Of a stretch of 64,000 nucleotides of DNA, positions 14,766 to 25,539 are shown piece after piece. Under the pieces are notes generated by a model, which was not told the DNA's origin, did no database searches, and was given only the letters and a program-made list of their open reading frames with translations. How positions within the stretch are numbered: the stretch's first letter is position 1; every line of letters starts with the position of its first letter. The translations under genes and the position numbers were made by a program. The stretch is from the NCBI GenBank assembly GCA_022432975.1, contig CM039516.1, positions 36,153,599 through 36,217,598 on the forward strand, written 5' to 3'. This stretch comes from Begonia masoniana. Taxonomy: Eukaryota > Streptophyta > Magnoliopsida > Cucurbitales > Begoniaceae.

Positions 14766-16169
14766 TCAGTACCTGAATAGTTCTGGATACTGGTCCATCA
14801 TGTCCTGCTGGCGCTCCCAGGTTGTCTCCTCTACATTCTGGTTGTGCCATAAGACTTTCACTTGTGGAACCTCTTTGTTGCGCAATACCTTCACTGCGTA
14901 GTCTAAGATCCTCACTGGTTTCTCCTCATATGTAAGTGCAGGATGAACTTCGATACTCTGCTGTTCCACAATCTGAGAAGGGTCTCTTACACATTTCTTA
15001 AGCATGGAGATATGAAACACATCATGGATTCCTTCCATAGAGGTTGGTAGCTGTAGCTGGTAGGCTGTTTTCCCAATCCTTTTCAAGATCGAGAATGGTC
15101 CAATATACCTGGGGTTCAACTTTCCTCTCTTCCCAAATCTCACGACTCCTTTGAATGGTGACACCTTGAGAAAAACTTCATCACCAATCGAAAATTCCAA
15201 TTCTCTACGCCTGCAATCTGCATAACTTTTCTGTCGACTCTGAGCTGCCAAAATTTTCTGTTCGATGAGGGCAACCTTCTCCACAGTCTGCTGCACAATG
15301 TCAGGACCAAGCAACTGTGCTTCTCCAACTTCATCCCAGTACAAAGGAGATCTGCATTTTCGTCCATACAAGGCTTCATACGGTGTCATTCCTATTGTTG
15401 CTTGAAAACTGTTGTTGTAAGAGAACTCGACCAATGGTAAATATCTACTCCAAGATCCTTGAAAATCCAGTGTGCATGCTCGGAGAATATCTTCTAAGGT
15501 CTGAATGGTTCTCTCGGTTTGTCCATCAGTTTGAGGGTGGAAAGCTGTGCTAAAACTAAGCTGTGTTCCCATAACTTTGTGCAAACTTTTCCAAAACTTG
15601 GACGTAAACCTGAAATCTCGATCAGAAACTATGGTACAAGGAACTCCATGCAATCTAACAATCTCTTGCATGTACAATTCAGCAAGCTGATCCATCGAGT
15701 AAGTTATCTTTATTGGCAGGAAATGAGCAGATTTGGTTAGACGATCAACTATAACCCAAATTGCATCATGTCCCTTTGCTGTCCTAGGTAATCTAACGAC
15801 AAAATCCATTGCTATCTGTTCCCATTTCCACTCAGGAACTGGTAAGGGTTGCAATAATCCTGAGGGTCTCTGATGTTCAGCCTTGACTTGCTGGCAGACC
15901 AGACATGACCCCACATACTCCGCCACACTTCTCTTCATACCTGGCCACCAATAATGCCGCTTGAGATCTCTGTACATTTTCGTACTTCCAGGATGAACTG
16001 AAAATCTGGAGGAATGTGCCTCGGATAGGATCTCCTTCCTAAGCTCGGTATCGGCCGGAACAAACCATCTATTTCGAAACTTGAGAATTCCATCAGCTGA
16101 GCAGTTGAATTCCGACTTACCAGTGGAATCTATGCACAACCTATACCTATTACACTCAGTGTCATTCAT
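14766..16169 (-). CDS. Integrase with GPY/F and chromodomain-like tail (pol 3' part, A2)
   Basis: An open frame of 467 codons. It carries the HHCC zinc-binding domain (H52, H59, C89, C92), the catalytic core D122, D183 and E219 with the expected 35-residue spacing of the last two, the KAEHQRPSG linker, the GPY/F-like IGPFSI block near 356-361, and a C-terminal chromodomain-like segment (about 410-460, with VLW and EETTWE). Integrase inserts the cDNA into the genome, and the chromodomain class is thought to direct insertion to chromatin marks. The first ATG follows a TAA directly (16170-16172), so this is the downstream part of a broken polyprotein and not a separate gene. Residue 184-186 reads DFR where this family normally has DPR. 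The stop is at 14766-14768. Confidence 0.85.
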   Translation of the reverse strand: MNDTECNRYRLCIDSTGKSEFNCSADGILKFRNRWFVPADTELRKEILSEAHSSRFSVHPGSTKMYRDLKRHYWWPGMKRSVAEYVGSCLVCQQVKAEHQRPSGLLQPLPVPEWKWEQIAMDFVVRLPRTAKGHDAIWVIVDRLTKSAHFLPIKITYSMDQLAELYMQEIVRLHGVPCTIVSDRDFRFTSKFWKSLHKVMGTQLSFSTAFHPQTDGQTERTIQTLEDILRACTLDFQGSWSRYLPLVEFSYNNSFQATIGMTPYEALYGRKCRSPLYWDEVGEAQLLGPDIVQQTVEKVALIEQKILAAQSRQKSYADCRRRELEFSIGDEVFLKVSPFKGVVRFGKRGKLNPRYIGPFSILKRIGKTAYQLQLPTSMEGIHDVFHISMLKKCVRDPSQIVEQQSIEVHPALTYEEKPVRILDYAVKVLRNKEVPQVKVLWHNQNVEETTWERQQDMMDQYPELFRY

Positions 16170-17691
16170 TTAGACCTCCTTTATTTTCTCCAAAATAGTT
16201 GGCCACAAAGACAAGGCCGAAAGCATGGCTGGCACATTTGACACAGCTTCCAGGTTAAATCTTTGGAATTCTGTCTCCAAAGCTATTGGTATGTCTAGAG
16301 TCAAAGCAGAAACTAAAGGAGTCACTCTACTCAAAGCGTCTGCCACTACATTCGCCTTGCTAGGGTGGTACTTGATCTCAAAATCATAATCTTTGACAAA
16401 CTCTAACCACCTACGTTTGCCTCATATTCAGTTCTTTTTGCGTGAAGATGTACTTCAGGCTCTTATGATCGGAAAATATCTCACAGGATTGTCCATACAA
16501 GTAATGCCTCCAAATCTTAAGTGCAAATACAACTGCAATTAATTCTAAGTCATGGGTAGGGTAGTTCTTCTCATGCGTTTTCAACTGTCTAGAGGCATAA
16601 GCTATTACTTTACCATTCTGCATTAACACACAACCAAGACCAATTTTGGAAGCATCACAATAGATACTAAATTTACCATCTTCAGCTGGAAGGGTTAAAA
16701 TTGGAGCATTGGTTAGTTTCTGTTTTAAGGTCATAAAACTATGTTCACATTCATCAGTCCATATATACTTCACATTTTTCCTGGTTAACTTAGTAAGGGG
16801 CGTAGCGATCTTTGAAAATCCTTCAATGAACTTTCTGTAATACCCTGCAAGTCCAAGGAAACTTCTGATATCCGTAGCATTCTTCGGTTGGGGCCATCCC
16901 TTAACTGCTTGAACCTTAGCTGGATCCACAGATATGCCATCTCCAGAGATGACGTGTCCTAAAAAGTGAACTTGGTCCAACCAAAATTCACACTTGGAAA
17001 ACTTAGCATAAAGTTGGTGTTGTCTAAGTACTTCCAACACCAAACCCAAATGCCTTGCATGCTCATCCTTAGTTCTAGAATAGATTAGAATGTCATCTAT
17101 GAACACAATGACAAACTTGTCCAAATATTCGTGAAACACCCTATTCATGAGATCCATGAAGGCTGCTGGCGCATTCGTCAAGCCAAAAGACATAACCAAA
17201 AACTCATAATGTCCATATCTTGTGCGAAAGGCAGTCTTTGGGATATCTTCAGATTTAACCTTCAACTGGTAATAACCGGACCTAAGGTCAATCTTAGAGA
17301 AAACTCTTGCACCCTTAAGCTGATCAAATAGATCATCAATCCTCGGCAGTGGATACTTGTTCTTGACAGTTAGTTTATTCAATTCTCTGTAGTCTATGCA
17401 CATACGCATTGATCCATCTTTCTTTTTGACAAAAAGGACAGGTGCACCCCATGGTGAAAAGCTAGGGCGTATGAACCCCTTCTCCAACAAATCCTCTAAC
17501 TGTTTCTTCAATTCTTTAAGTTCGGTTGGTGCTAGTCTATATGGATTCTTGGACACAGGCTCGGCGCCGGGGTAAACATCTACCACAAATTCAATTTCCC
17601 TATCTGGTGGCAAGCCAGGAAGGTCATCTAGGAATACTTCAGGGAAGTCTTGGACAACTAAGACATTTTTGGGGCTTGATTTTTCTACTAG
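16170..17691 (-). pseudogene. Reverse transcriptase and RNase H part of pol, A2
   Basis: It continues gag-protease in the same frame after one TAA. Counting from the ATG at 17613: RT boxes [17 protein letters not shown] (about 63-79), [14 protein letters not shown], and FIDD at 171-174 with its two catalytic aspartates; then RNase H with D320, E357 and D382. The frame breaks near 16414, where the copy has CGTTTGCC and the left copy has CGTTGCC. Beyond that the RNase H end and the linker remain recognisable to the TAA at 16170-16172. RT and RNase H copy the genomic RNA into DNA in cytoplasmic particles. Confidence 0.87.
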
Positions 17692-19251
17692 TTATGTGTC
17701 TAAAACACTGGCCAAAAAGCACAGATACTCTCTGCATGGGGAGAGTTTACAATTGACAGAAGTCATTACAGTCATTTCCTTACTCTTCTTCAGAGCTTGG
17801 AAAGTATGGTTTAAACCTCCAGGGGGTTGAAAACTAACAATTCCAGTCCTACAATCTATTGTGGCAAAATGCTTAAACAACCAATCCATCCCTAAGATTA
17901 CATCAAATCCCGTTATGTTCATAATGATGAGATCGGCAGGCAAATTCATGTTTCCTACTAATACAATGCTATCAGGCATCACTTGGTTAGAGTGCATGCG
18001 TTCACCAGAGGGTAATGCTACATTAAACACATGCCCAGAGGAAGTGAACCGTACATCTAACTTATCAGCAAAAGTAGAGGCTACAAAAGAATGTGTTGCA
18101 CCTGAATCTATCAAAGTAAAAGCAGGTATAGAGTTAACCAATATAGTACCTGATACTACAGCAGGCTGGTCCTCATCACCTGACTCCATCATGGAGAATA
18201 TTCTTGGCTTAATCTTGGCAGGTCCGCCCTTCAGGGCTGGGCAGTCTCTGTTGATATGGCCGACTTTATTGCAGTTGAAGCAACGGGTGATTCTAGGCTT
18301 TGGGCAATCCCTGAACGAGTGTCCAACCTCTTCAAAGTTAAAACACTTATTTGTTCCAAATCTGCACTCGCCCGGGTGGTTCTTCGAACACTTTGGGCAC
18401 TGAGGAAACATCTTAGTATCTGGTACTTTCTTTCCCATTCCTTGACTATACTGGCCCTCGCTTGGCCTCTTCACTCCTCTCTGTTGTTGGGGTTGAACAA
18501 ACTTTCGTGGTGCTTCCTTCGGCTCAGAACATTTCATCTCGGCTTCCTCCACCTCCAGGGCTGTGGACACAACTTCACAAAAAGGCAAACCTTTAAAACC
18601 TGAATACTTGACCCCTCTGTACACCTCTGGCTTCAGTCCATTCATAAATTGAAACACCTTATCTTCGTTCCTGTGAATAAAGTGTCCAGTGAATCTGGAC
18701 AGGGACTCAAATTGTCTAACATACTCCGCCACAGACTCTGTCTGCTTCAAGTTCATGAATTCCACCTTCTTCGCAGCCTGAACCGTGCTGTTAAAATACT
18801 TCTCAAAGAAGGTGTCCTTAAACTGAGACCAAGTCATAGTCAAAATATCAGTGGTGGTCTCAATTGTCTCCCACCAAAGCTGGGCGTCTCCAGCAAAAAG
18901 AAACGTTGCCAGGGTGACCTTATCTCCTTCTCCAACGTTGGCACATCGGAGCATGCTTTCAATCTTCCTCATCCATTCTTCAGCAACAATCGGGTTAGAT
19001 GATCTTCCATCAAATGTGGGCGGTTGAAGCCTGCAAAATCGGTCCCCTGAATGCTCATAGCCATGGCCCGAGTTGGCACTTCCTTGTGCTTCCCGGTTCA
19101 ATAACACTCCTAATTGGTCGGACTGTTGTCGCACTATGTCAGTCTGTTGACGCACCAAATCTGTCAGCTGCCTAATCACACTAGGCTCCTCTTCACCTCT
19201 CACATTTGGCATTTCTCTAGGCACTCTAGGTCTTCCTGGGCGTCTAGCCAT
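17692..19251 (-). CDS. Gag-protease (A2)
   Basis: The start at 19251 (MARRPGRPRVPRE) is chosen over an in-frame ATG 14 codons upstream (19293), because the protein after it looks like a normal gag N-terminus; this is a judgement. The order is a glutamine-rich coiled segment (VRQQTDIVRQQSDQ), the retrotransposon gag domain with WWETIE and FFEKYF, a basic linker, three zinc-binding motifs (CPKCSKNHPGEC; one degenerate with CFNF; one CFNCNKVGHINRDC), and the aspartic protease (DSGATHSF, then ILGMDWL). Gag forms the particle and binds RNA; the protease cuts the polyprotein. The frame stops at 17692-17694 (TAA, followed by CTAG), and RT continues in the same frame. Chromoviruses normally have one gag-pol frame, so this is probably a lesion. 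Confidence 0.88.
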   Translation of the reverse strand: MARRPGRPRVPREMPNVRGEEEPSVIRQLTDLVRQQTDIVRQQSDQLGVLLNREAQGSANSGHGYEHSGDRFCRLQPPTFDGRSSNPIVAEEWMRKIESMLRCANVGEGDKVTLATFLFAGDAQLWWETIETTTDILTMTWSQFKDTFFEKYFNSTVQAAKKVEFMNLKQTESVAEYVRQFESLSRFTGHFIHRNEDKVFQFMNGLKPEVYRGVKYSGFKGLPFCEVVSTALEVEEAEMKCSEPKEAPRKFVQPQQQRGVKRPSEGQYSQGMGKKVPDTKMFPQCPKCSKNHPGECRFGTNKCFNFEEVGHSFRDCPKPRITRCFNCNKVGHINRDCPALKGGPAKIKPRIFSMMESGDEDQPAVVSGTILVNSIPAFTLIDSGATHSFVASTFADKLDVRFTSSGHVFNVALPSGERMHSNQVMPDSIVLVGNMNLPADLIIMNITGFDVILGMDWLFKHFATIDCRTGIVSFQPPGGLNHTFQALKKSKEMTVMTSVNCKLSPCREYLCFLASVLDT

Positions 19252-19380
19252 TATACTGGATTCCTGTATAAGGTTAATTACTTTCATAAACATCTAGTTA
19301 CTAAGGCTAACATAAACACTTACAGTCGTTGGACAACGATTGGCTACTGATGAGTAATCTTTTGAACGGTTTAACTGAAT

Positions 19381-19396
19381 GTCTCTGATACCATGC
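19381..19396 (-). promoter_or_regulatory. Primer-binding site of element A2 (initiator tRNA-Met type)
   Basis: On the minus strand the LTR end GGCGTTACA is followed by GCA and TGGTATCAGAGAC, an 11-base match to the usual Met-type site. It fixes the LTR boundary at 19397. Confidence 0.9.
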
Positions 19397-20592
19397 TGTA
19401 ACGCCCCGAGTTTTACTGAACCCGGTTCGTTACTCATGAACCCGAATATTACTAAGAAAGCTTGGACCAAATTTAAAACTTCGTACAAAATATAAAATTT
19501 GGACATTTGATAAAACATAGAAACTTGCAGCGGAAAATCATTTAAACAAAAATAAAATTAACCAAAACCATGTTAAAATAATCGTTGGGAATGTTAAGAA
19601 ACAATCGGTTAAGAAGAAAAGGTTGAACTCGTGAAAATACTTTAAAGGTTGCAAAAGTCAAATTCATCGTCCGCTGAACAAAGTCAACGAAAGGGGGAAA
19701 GCTATTTGAAGACATCCACCGGTCACTAAACGACAAAACACATCCTTCATCTACCGGTGACGTCAGCCGGATGATTTCCTTCATCCGATCGACTTTACTC
19801 TACATCCACCGGTGAAATAAGAAGACATCATCCGGTGCACGTGTGCTTCTCACGTGAGTAAAGACATCCACCGGTCACTAAACGACAAAACACAAGATTT
19901 GTCATCCGGTCAGTCTATCGAAGACATCCACCGGTCACTAAATGACAAAATACATCCTTCATCTACCGGTGACGTCAGCCGGATGATTTCCTTCATCCGA
20001 TCGACTTTACTCTACATCCACCGGTGAAATAAGAAGACATCATCCGGTGCACGTGTGCTTCTCACGTGAGCAATTAAAATATAGCCCGGTGATAAACACA
20101 CCTCAGATCTCACCTCACCCGAGCACTAGACTACAAAATAATACGCACATCGCCCGGTCACTAGACGACAAACATAATTCACACATCGCCCGGTCACTTA
20201 ACCCTTATCATCCGTCGAGCAAAACGCTCGACATCGCCAGATGACTAAAACACTCAACATCATCCGGTCACTTTTCTGAAGTCATCTTCCGATAGAGAGG
20301 AAACACAACACTAACTATAGAAAGGAATTTACTTGCTTTTCCAAGACCATTCAGAAACAACTCAAACCATAGCATTAATCAAATCCAGTGAAAATCAGGA
20401 TTTAAAACTCAACGGATTACTAGTACTAGTAAATCTCAAAACGTATTCAAAATACTGAAATTTCTACTGTCATGAAAACTCAACATACTCAGACTTGATC
20501 ATTATCAACTAAACCTCGACAACTGCCGACACCAGTTAACCCGCCTCATCAGTTTACCAAGCCGAGACATGGATGTGCTCCTCCAACCACAT

Positions 20593-21393
20593 CTAATCAT
20601 TTGTGCACTCAGGAAATTCACCTGTGGTATCCTCAACACCTACATCACAAAACTCATCTATTAGCCTAATGCTAAGTAAGTAAAGAAATAATGAAATGAC
20701 ATGCTGAAACAAAATCCTGAATATGCGGTTTCTACTTTCTCATCTCAGTTGTACATCGTTTGTTTACTGATCAGATCCCATGATTCCCTTGGGAATGGGA
20801 TCAATTCTCCCAATGTCTACATCCTCTTCATTAGTTAAGGGGTGGATGAGGTCCCTTAATAGCTGTTCTGATCCCTCAATTCCCTTGGGAGTGGGATCAG
20901 TTCTCCCAATGTTATAAATCCTCTTCATCAGTTAAGGGGTGGATTAGTTCCCTTAACCGCCAATGCCTATCAATCTGAACTTGCCTTTCCATATGATACA
21001 TGAAAATTCATTTTCGTTTTCTTTCAAATTCATGATGCATGACATACAGAAAATACTCAAACATGAAAAAACCTACTGTTTTGTGATGTAGGCCCGAGGG
21101 CACACCCAATACTTTACTTACCTGGTCTCCTGGAAATCGCTCGGCTATATGCTACTCCAGAAATCTGCTCACCTAAAACCATCGACAGATTATAGATTAG
21201 ATCCCCACTAGACTTTATCTAACTACCCTAAAGTCTAAGGAAGCCGGTTTGGGGCTCTACTGATTAAACATTTCCGATACATCACTAAACCCCAAACCAA
21301 AATCTCTCACTCGCAGCCTTCCGAAAACCCATACATTGCAATCCTTCAGCTACCTAAGCACTAGAACAGCAAGTAGTTAAATCGAAACTCACC
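20593..21393 (-). other. Spliced-leader cassette in LTR A3
   Basis: Minus strand: leader exon ends at 21393 (CCAAG then GTGAGTTTC); intron 1; exon 2 is 21172-21122 (51 nt, GGTTTTAG before it, GTAAGTAAAG after it); intron 2 is 482 bp; exon 3 runs from 20639 to the stop at 20593-20595. Exon 2 begins GEQ and ends SRRP in the frame that stays open into exon 3. The last 15 codons match A2 except for one D-to-N change. The frame upstream in the leader exon is open for more than 30 codons but has no ATG. The 15-base stem pairs the minus strand of 21078-21092 with that of 20639-20653. Confidence 0.55.
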
Positions 21394-21494
21394 TTGGTTG
21401 GGAAAAAAAACGGAGGGGAATCGCCTAGAGGTAGTCTGCAGAGCTGAGAGGTAAGAGTAATAAAACAGTGGCGGCTAGACCTCACTACACCTTT

Positions 21495-21505
21495 CCTTAA
21501 ATATG
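21495..21505 (-). promoter_or_regulatory. Probable TATA box of LTR A3
   Basis: CATATTTAAGG on the minus strand lies about 150 bp into the LTR, just upstream of the leader exon. A start about 30 bp downstream would leave a leader of about 1.9 kb inside the LTR. The same box is at 14573-14583 in A2 and is kept in the old LTR (GTATTTAAGG near 3570). Confidence 0.5.
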
Positions 21506-21652
21506 TTATCCACAATATAAATTTGAAATTACCATCTTGCCCCTGCCTAGTCATTAAATAACCTAGTCAACATTCCACTCAATTTTTAACCATAAAATTA
21601 TATACCACCGTTTGATAACTTATTTTGATTTATAAAGAAACCGGGTGCTACA

Positions 21653-21657
21653 CCCTC
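21653..21657. repeat. Target-site duplication CCCTC, right copy
   Basis: Directly follows the LTR A3 end and equals 3675-3679. Removing everything from 3680 to 21657 restores a continuous old family-A LTR leader. Confidence 0.88.
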
Positions 21658-23625
21658 CCTTCGATTTCTCCAGCGATTTCTCCGACTTAGGTGAGTTCCT
21701 TCATTTTCCTTATGACTTGACGGTTAGATAACAGAGGGAGTACAATGTATGTGTTTTGGGAGTGTTGTGAATGAGTGTAGTTTCGGGTTAAGTGCAGAAT
21801 CAGGAATGCACGAAGATCTGAGCTTCCAAACTAATTTCCTTAGACTCCTGGATAGTTTAGAATGAAGTTTAACTAATACACTGTCTACGGTTTTAAGTTT
21901 GAGCAGAACCCGAAGTGATTAGCAACCAAACATTTCCCCAAGAATCCAAGTAAGTGAAGTATTGTGTGTGCCTTCGGGCCTACATCACAAAACAGTAGGT
22001 TTATGCATGCTTGAGTATTTTCTGCGTGTTATGCATCATGTTTTTGAAAGAATATGAAAATGAATTCATATGTAGTGGCACGGAAAGGCAAGTACAGATT
22101 GAAATGTAATAGCTATTAAGGGAATTCATCCGCCCCTTAATCGAGTAGAGGATGTATAACATTTGGAGAATTGATCCCACTTCCAAGGGAACTGAGGGAT
22201 CAGAATAGCTATTAAGGGAATTCATCCGCCCCTTAATCGAGTAGAGGATGTATAACATTGGGAGAATTGATCCCACTCCCAAGGAAACCGAGGGATCAGA
22301 TCAGTAAACGAACGAATGTACAACTGAGATGAGAGAGTAGAAACTGCATGTTTAGGTTTTATGTTTCAGCATATCATTTCATTATTGCTTTACTTGCTTA
22401 TCATTAGGCTAATATATGAGTTTTGTGATGTAGGTGTTGAGGTAACTACTGAAGAGTTCTCTGAATTTACTGAGGAATAGGCGAAGTTGTCGAAGCACAT
22501 TCATGCCACCCTTTGGTATCCTGATGAGGAGGTTTAACTGATGTCTGTTGGTGTGAAGGTTTAGTTGACAATGTTTCAATTTAAGTGTGTTGAGATTTCA
22601 TGACAGTAGTGGTTTCAATATTTTGAATACAACTTTGAGATCTTTCTGATAATAGTATTTTGTTGAGTTTTAATGTTGGTTCTTACTGGATCTTGAGTAA
22701 TGCAATGTTTTGAATTGTTTCTGAATAGTTACAGTGAAGTAAGTAAATTCCTTTTCGTAGTCAGAGTTGTGTTTGTATAGCAAGGAGTAGTTGAAATGTC
22801 GCTCTGTTCTTTATTGATAGACGATGTCTATTGGCAGATGCTGATTTGTTGTTCTGTTGTCTATCGGAAGATGTCTTCAGTGGAAGCCATCGGAAGATAT
22901 AAGTAGAAAATTTGTCATTTTGTGACCGGTGGATGACGGGTGTTAAATCCATCGGAAGATGTAGAATGTAATTTGTCGTTTAGTGACCGGTGAATGTCGA
23001 GTGTTGAATCCATCAGATGATGTAGTAGAAGTTTTGTCGTGTAGTGACCGGTGTATGTCGTGTGTTAAATCCATCGGAAGATGTAGGATGTAAATTGTCG
23101 TTTTGTAACCGGATGATGTCGAGTATTTTATACCGGAAGATGTGAGTAAAAAACTTGTCGTCTAGTGATCGGCTGAGGCGGGATGAAAGACTCATCCAGC
23201 TGACGTCATCGGTAGATGCAGTAGCAAAACTTGTCGTTTTGCGATCGGCTGAAGCTAGAAGAATGACTCCTCCGGCTGACGTCATCGGTGGAGACTTTCA
23301 GTTTTATTTCTGCCCTCTTGTTGACTTTGTACAGCAGCAGACGAGTTTGACTTTGCAACTATCAAAGTATTTCGCGATTTAAACCTTATTTCTTTTGGCC
23401 GAATGTTCCCTAACATCTCAACTGATTATTCAAACATTGTTCTATAGTTTTGTTTAACTCTATTTTTGCTAAAATGATTTCCGCTGCAAGTCTCTAAATG
23501 TTTTGAGGTTTTAGAAAATGTCAAATTTAGATTTTCGATTGAAATTTTAAATTTGGTCCAAAGCTTTTTAGTTAAGTTCGAATTTATGAGTAACAAACTG
23601 GGTTAAGAAAACTCGGGGCGTTACA
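21658..23625 (+). mobile_element. Old family-A LTR, right fragment
   Basis: It continues the LTR fragment at 3507-3679 and ends in CGGGGCGTTACA at 23625, the reverse complement of the TGTAACGCCCCGAG edge of A1-A3. It is clearly diverged from the younger copies but keeps the order: leader, GGCCTACATCAC box, the duplicated block at 22100-22290, exon 3, and then a series of TTTGTCGTTTAGTGACCGG repeats (22970-23260) with TGACGTCA at about 23205 and 23276. No internal region follows; next to it is the RNase H of element C, so this is probably a solo LTR inserted there. Confidence 0.85.
21690..22480 (+). other. Spliced-leader cassette in the old family-A LTR
   Basis: The leader exon ends at 21690 (GACTTAG then GTGAGTTCC). 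Exon 2 is about 21898-21949, with a weakened acceptor (TTTTAAG) and an intact donor GTAAGTGAAG; it now carries stops. Exon 3 runs from 22434 to TAG at 22478-22480 and reads GVEVTTEEFSEFTEE, 15 residues, although the DNA around it has diverged. The stem boxes CCTACATCACAAAAC (21979-21993) and GTTTTGTGATGTAGG (22420-22434) are intact. Confidence 0.5.
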
Positions 23626-23639
23626 ATAGTAATCACAAC

Positions 23640-23983
23640 ATGCAACTTTTTTCCAAGATTTCAAAATTTGATCAAAGTCCAAATCTGTCATATAATTCCT
23701 TAATAAATTCAAATGCAAGTAATTTAGATGGTAAGGAAGTTAAAAGTAGATATCTTCAAGATAATGCATTGGCTACCACATTTTCCTTACTTTTTCTTTA
23801 TTTGATCACGTATAGAAAGATTTCAATGAACTTCATCCACTTTGCATGCCTCTTGGGTCACTTCTCTTGCGTATTCAAGTACTTCAAACTCTCATGATCA
23901 GAGTGAATAATGAATTTTTTAGGCCACAAATAATTTTGCCAAGTTTGTATAGTTCAAACTAAAGCATACAACTTCTTGTCATA
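23640..23983 (-). pseudogene. Element C RNase H, downstream part
   Basis: The minus strand reads YDKKLYALV at 23983 and continues through a [14 protein letters not shown] segment and SDHESLKYL, typical of gypsy RNase H, and then a decayed linker towards integrase. Stops interrupt it. It is the continuation of the RT/RNase H at 31319-32270, split by LTR B. Integrase is not found beyond 23640, where the old family-A LTR begins. Confidence 0.82.
23979..23983. repeat. Target-site duplication TCATA, left copy
   Basis: TCATA precedes the TGTAACGAC edge of LTR B and recurs at 31314-31318 after the TGTTACA edge. The duplicated bases lie inside the RNase H coding sequence, which continues on the other side. 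Confidence 0.85.
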
Positions 23984-24530
23984 TGTAACGACTCTAATAC
24001 TGTACTCTTATTTTTTCGTATTATTTATTTATTTTTATAACTTTCTAGTAAACCCTTTCGTTAAATTGATAAGTCAAAGTATAAATTGTTGAAACATATT
24101 TAAAAATCAATTAAATAAAACCATTAAAACAGAAGAGGAATCGGCCCAGCAGGACAGAGGGCAAAAAGGGCCCAAGCCCAAAATCACATCCGCCGCCCAC
24201 TTCTGCTAAGCTACATCTGTAACACCCAACAACTTCAGCCAGGTGACTTCCTAACTGTATTAACGGTCATAAATATTCAATCTTCACGGTTTAGAGTTTT
24301 ATACCAAGAATAATTAATTTCATGTGGATTTAAACTAGGTTGGGTGGCAAAGTTGTAATAATGGAGGGTGATGACCAATATATAAAGAAAAAGGAAATGT
24401 TTTAAACCTTACTTGAACCACTGTAGCCGACACCTTCCTTTTCGGCGATTTCTTCTCTCCCAAGCTCTTACTCTCTGCTTTCAGCATACTCTCTTCGACG
24501 ATCGGTTTCTCTGCCACTACTCGACTACTC

Positions 24531-25539
24531 TGTGCCCGAGGTACGCAATAGACAACGTAGCTATCTGTTAGTTTGTTAGCCCTGTTTTCTACTCGGCATT
24601 GGAGTTTTTAGATTTTCCAATGGCCGACTAATGATAAGAACATTTGAAATCTGAGAGTGGGAATGCTTTTATCAAATCGATTCTGGACATTTAGAACAAC
24701 CACCCCTGAGTAATCGATAATCGAATCTGTCTGTTCTGGGATTTGGATTTCAAACTGCACAGGGTATTAGACTAAGGATTCGGGAATGACTTTAGCTACT
24801 AAATCTTAGGATAACTTGAGATTAGAACTATTAGGATTTTGTTTTAACTACTGCAATGTAAATGTTTTAGGTGAAGAAGTTCGAAGAGAAATGAGCTCAA
24901 GTGCTAAGGAGACAAGGTAAGTGAATGTATTAAGATTTCCGGCTAATAGAGCCCTACATCGTGGGAGTACTAGGTTGTTTTAGATGTCTAATGTTTACCT
25001 TATGATGATGAGTTTGTCTGCACTTGAAGGATTGATGAATGTTGTGAGTTATACTATTTGATGACCTGCTAGTAAATGTGAAGTTGTCTGCTCTGGTATG
25101 ATCCTTGTCATAGTCTGATGGGTTAAAAGTTCTCATGTTCATGCATCATGAATGTTTCTCAAGTATAAGAAAATATTTTAATGCATGTTTTCCATGAACA
25201 AGATATGTATGTATATATGTATATATATATATATAAGATTTATGCAACGTGGACTAAGTGAGGGTTGGGGGCGGTTCGGCGTATATCACAGTCCAAAGAG
25301 GGACATATGAATACAACCCGCAGTAGGGAACAATATCAAACTCACTGTCGAACCCCCTTTACCGGCACAAATCCTCTCTTAATTCACACAACCTAAATGA
25401 AGAATATGATCAAAGACTATGAATGATGAATATGTTAGTGTTTGCATTCCTTACTAAGCATTAGGGCTTATAGTTAAATCTTATGATGTAGGGTGAAGAG
25501 TTAGAAGGTGAGGATTTCCAGTCCAGAGATGATATTTAA
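24531..25539 (+). other. Spliced-leader cassette in LTR D (decayed)
   Basis: Leader exon end at 24540 (CCCGAG then GTACGCAA). Exon 2 is 24871-24916 (46 nt, ATGTTTTAG before, GTAAGTGAAT after). Exon 3 starts at 25492 after GATGTAG, with one extra G compared with the other LTRs, and reads GEELEGEDFQSRDDI to TAA at 25537-25539. The length is again 15 residues. The extra G puts exon 3 out of phase with exon 2, so this copy looks dead. The stem boxes are 24952-24960 and 25485-25493. A branch-site-like CTTACTAAGC lies near 25450. Confidence 0.45.

Larger units (their letters stand above)
12040..21652 (-). mobile_element. Near-complete Ty3/gypsy chromovirus, element A2
   Basis: Full structure on the minus strand: 5' LTR (19397-21652), Met-type primer site, gag-protease-RT-RNase H-integrase-chromodomain, polypurine tract, 3' LTR (12040-14730). 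The KAEHQRPSG segment in integrase, the Met primer and the C-terminal chromodomain-like segment suggest a Del/Tekay-like chromovirus; the lineage is inference. Three lesions are visible in pol: TAA at 17692-17694, a one-base gain near 16414, and TAA at 16170-16172. The outer TSD lies at 3675-3679 and 21653-21657, so this unit and the left unit form one composite insertion. Confidence 0.9.
19397..21652 (-). mobile_element. Family-A LTR, copy A3 (5' LTR of A2)
   Basis: 2,256 bp, from TGTAACGCCC to GGGTGCTACA on the plus strand. It is nearly identical to A2 except for the array (fewer than two 36-mer copies at 20150-20200) and a short insertion near 21010-21030. It contains TGACGTCA at about 19757 and 19968, CACGTG G-boxes around 19838-19856 and 20050-20068, the duplicated GGGATCAATTCTCCC block (20785-20960), a TATTTAA box and the spliced-leader cassette. 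Confidence 0.93.
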
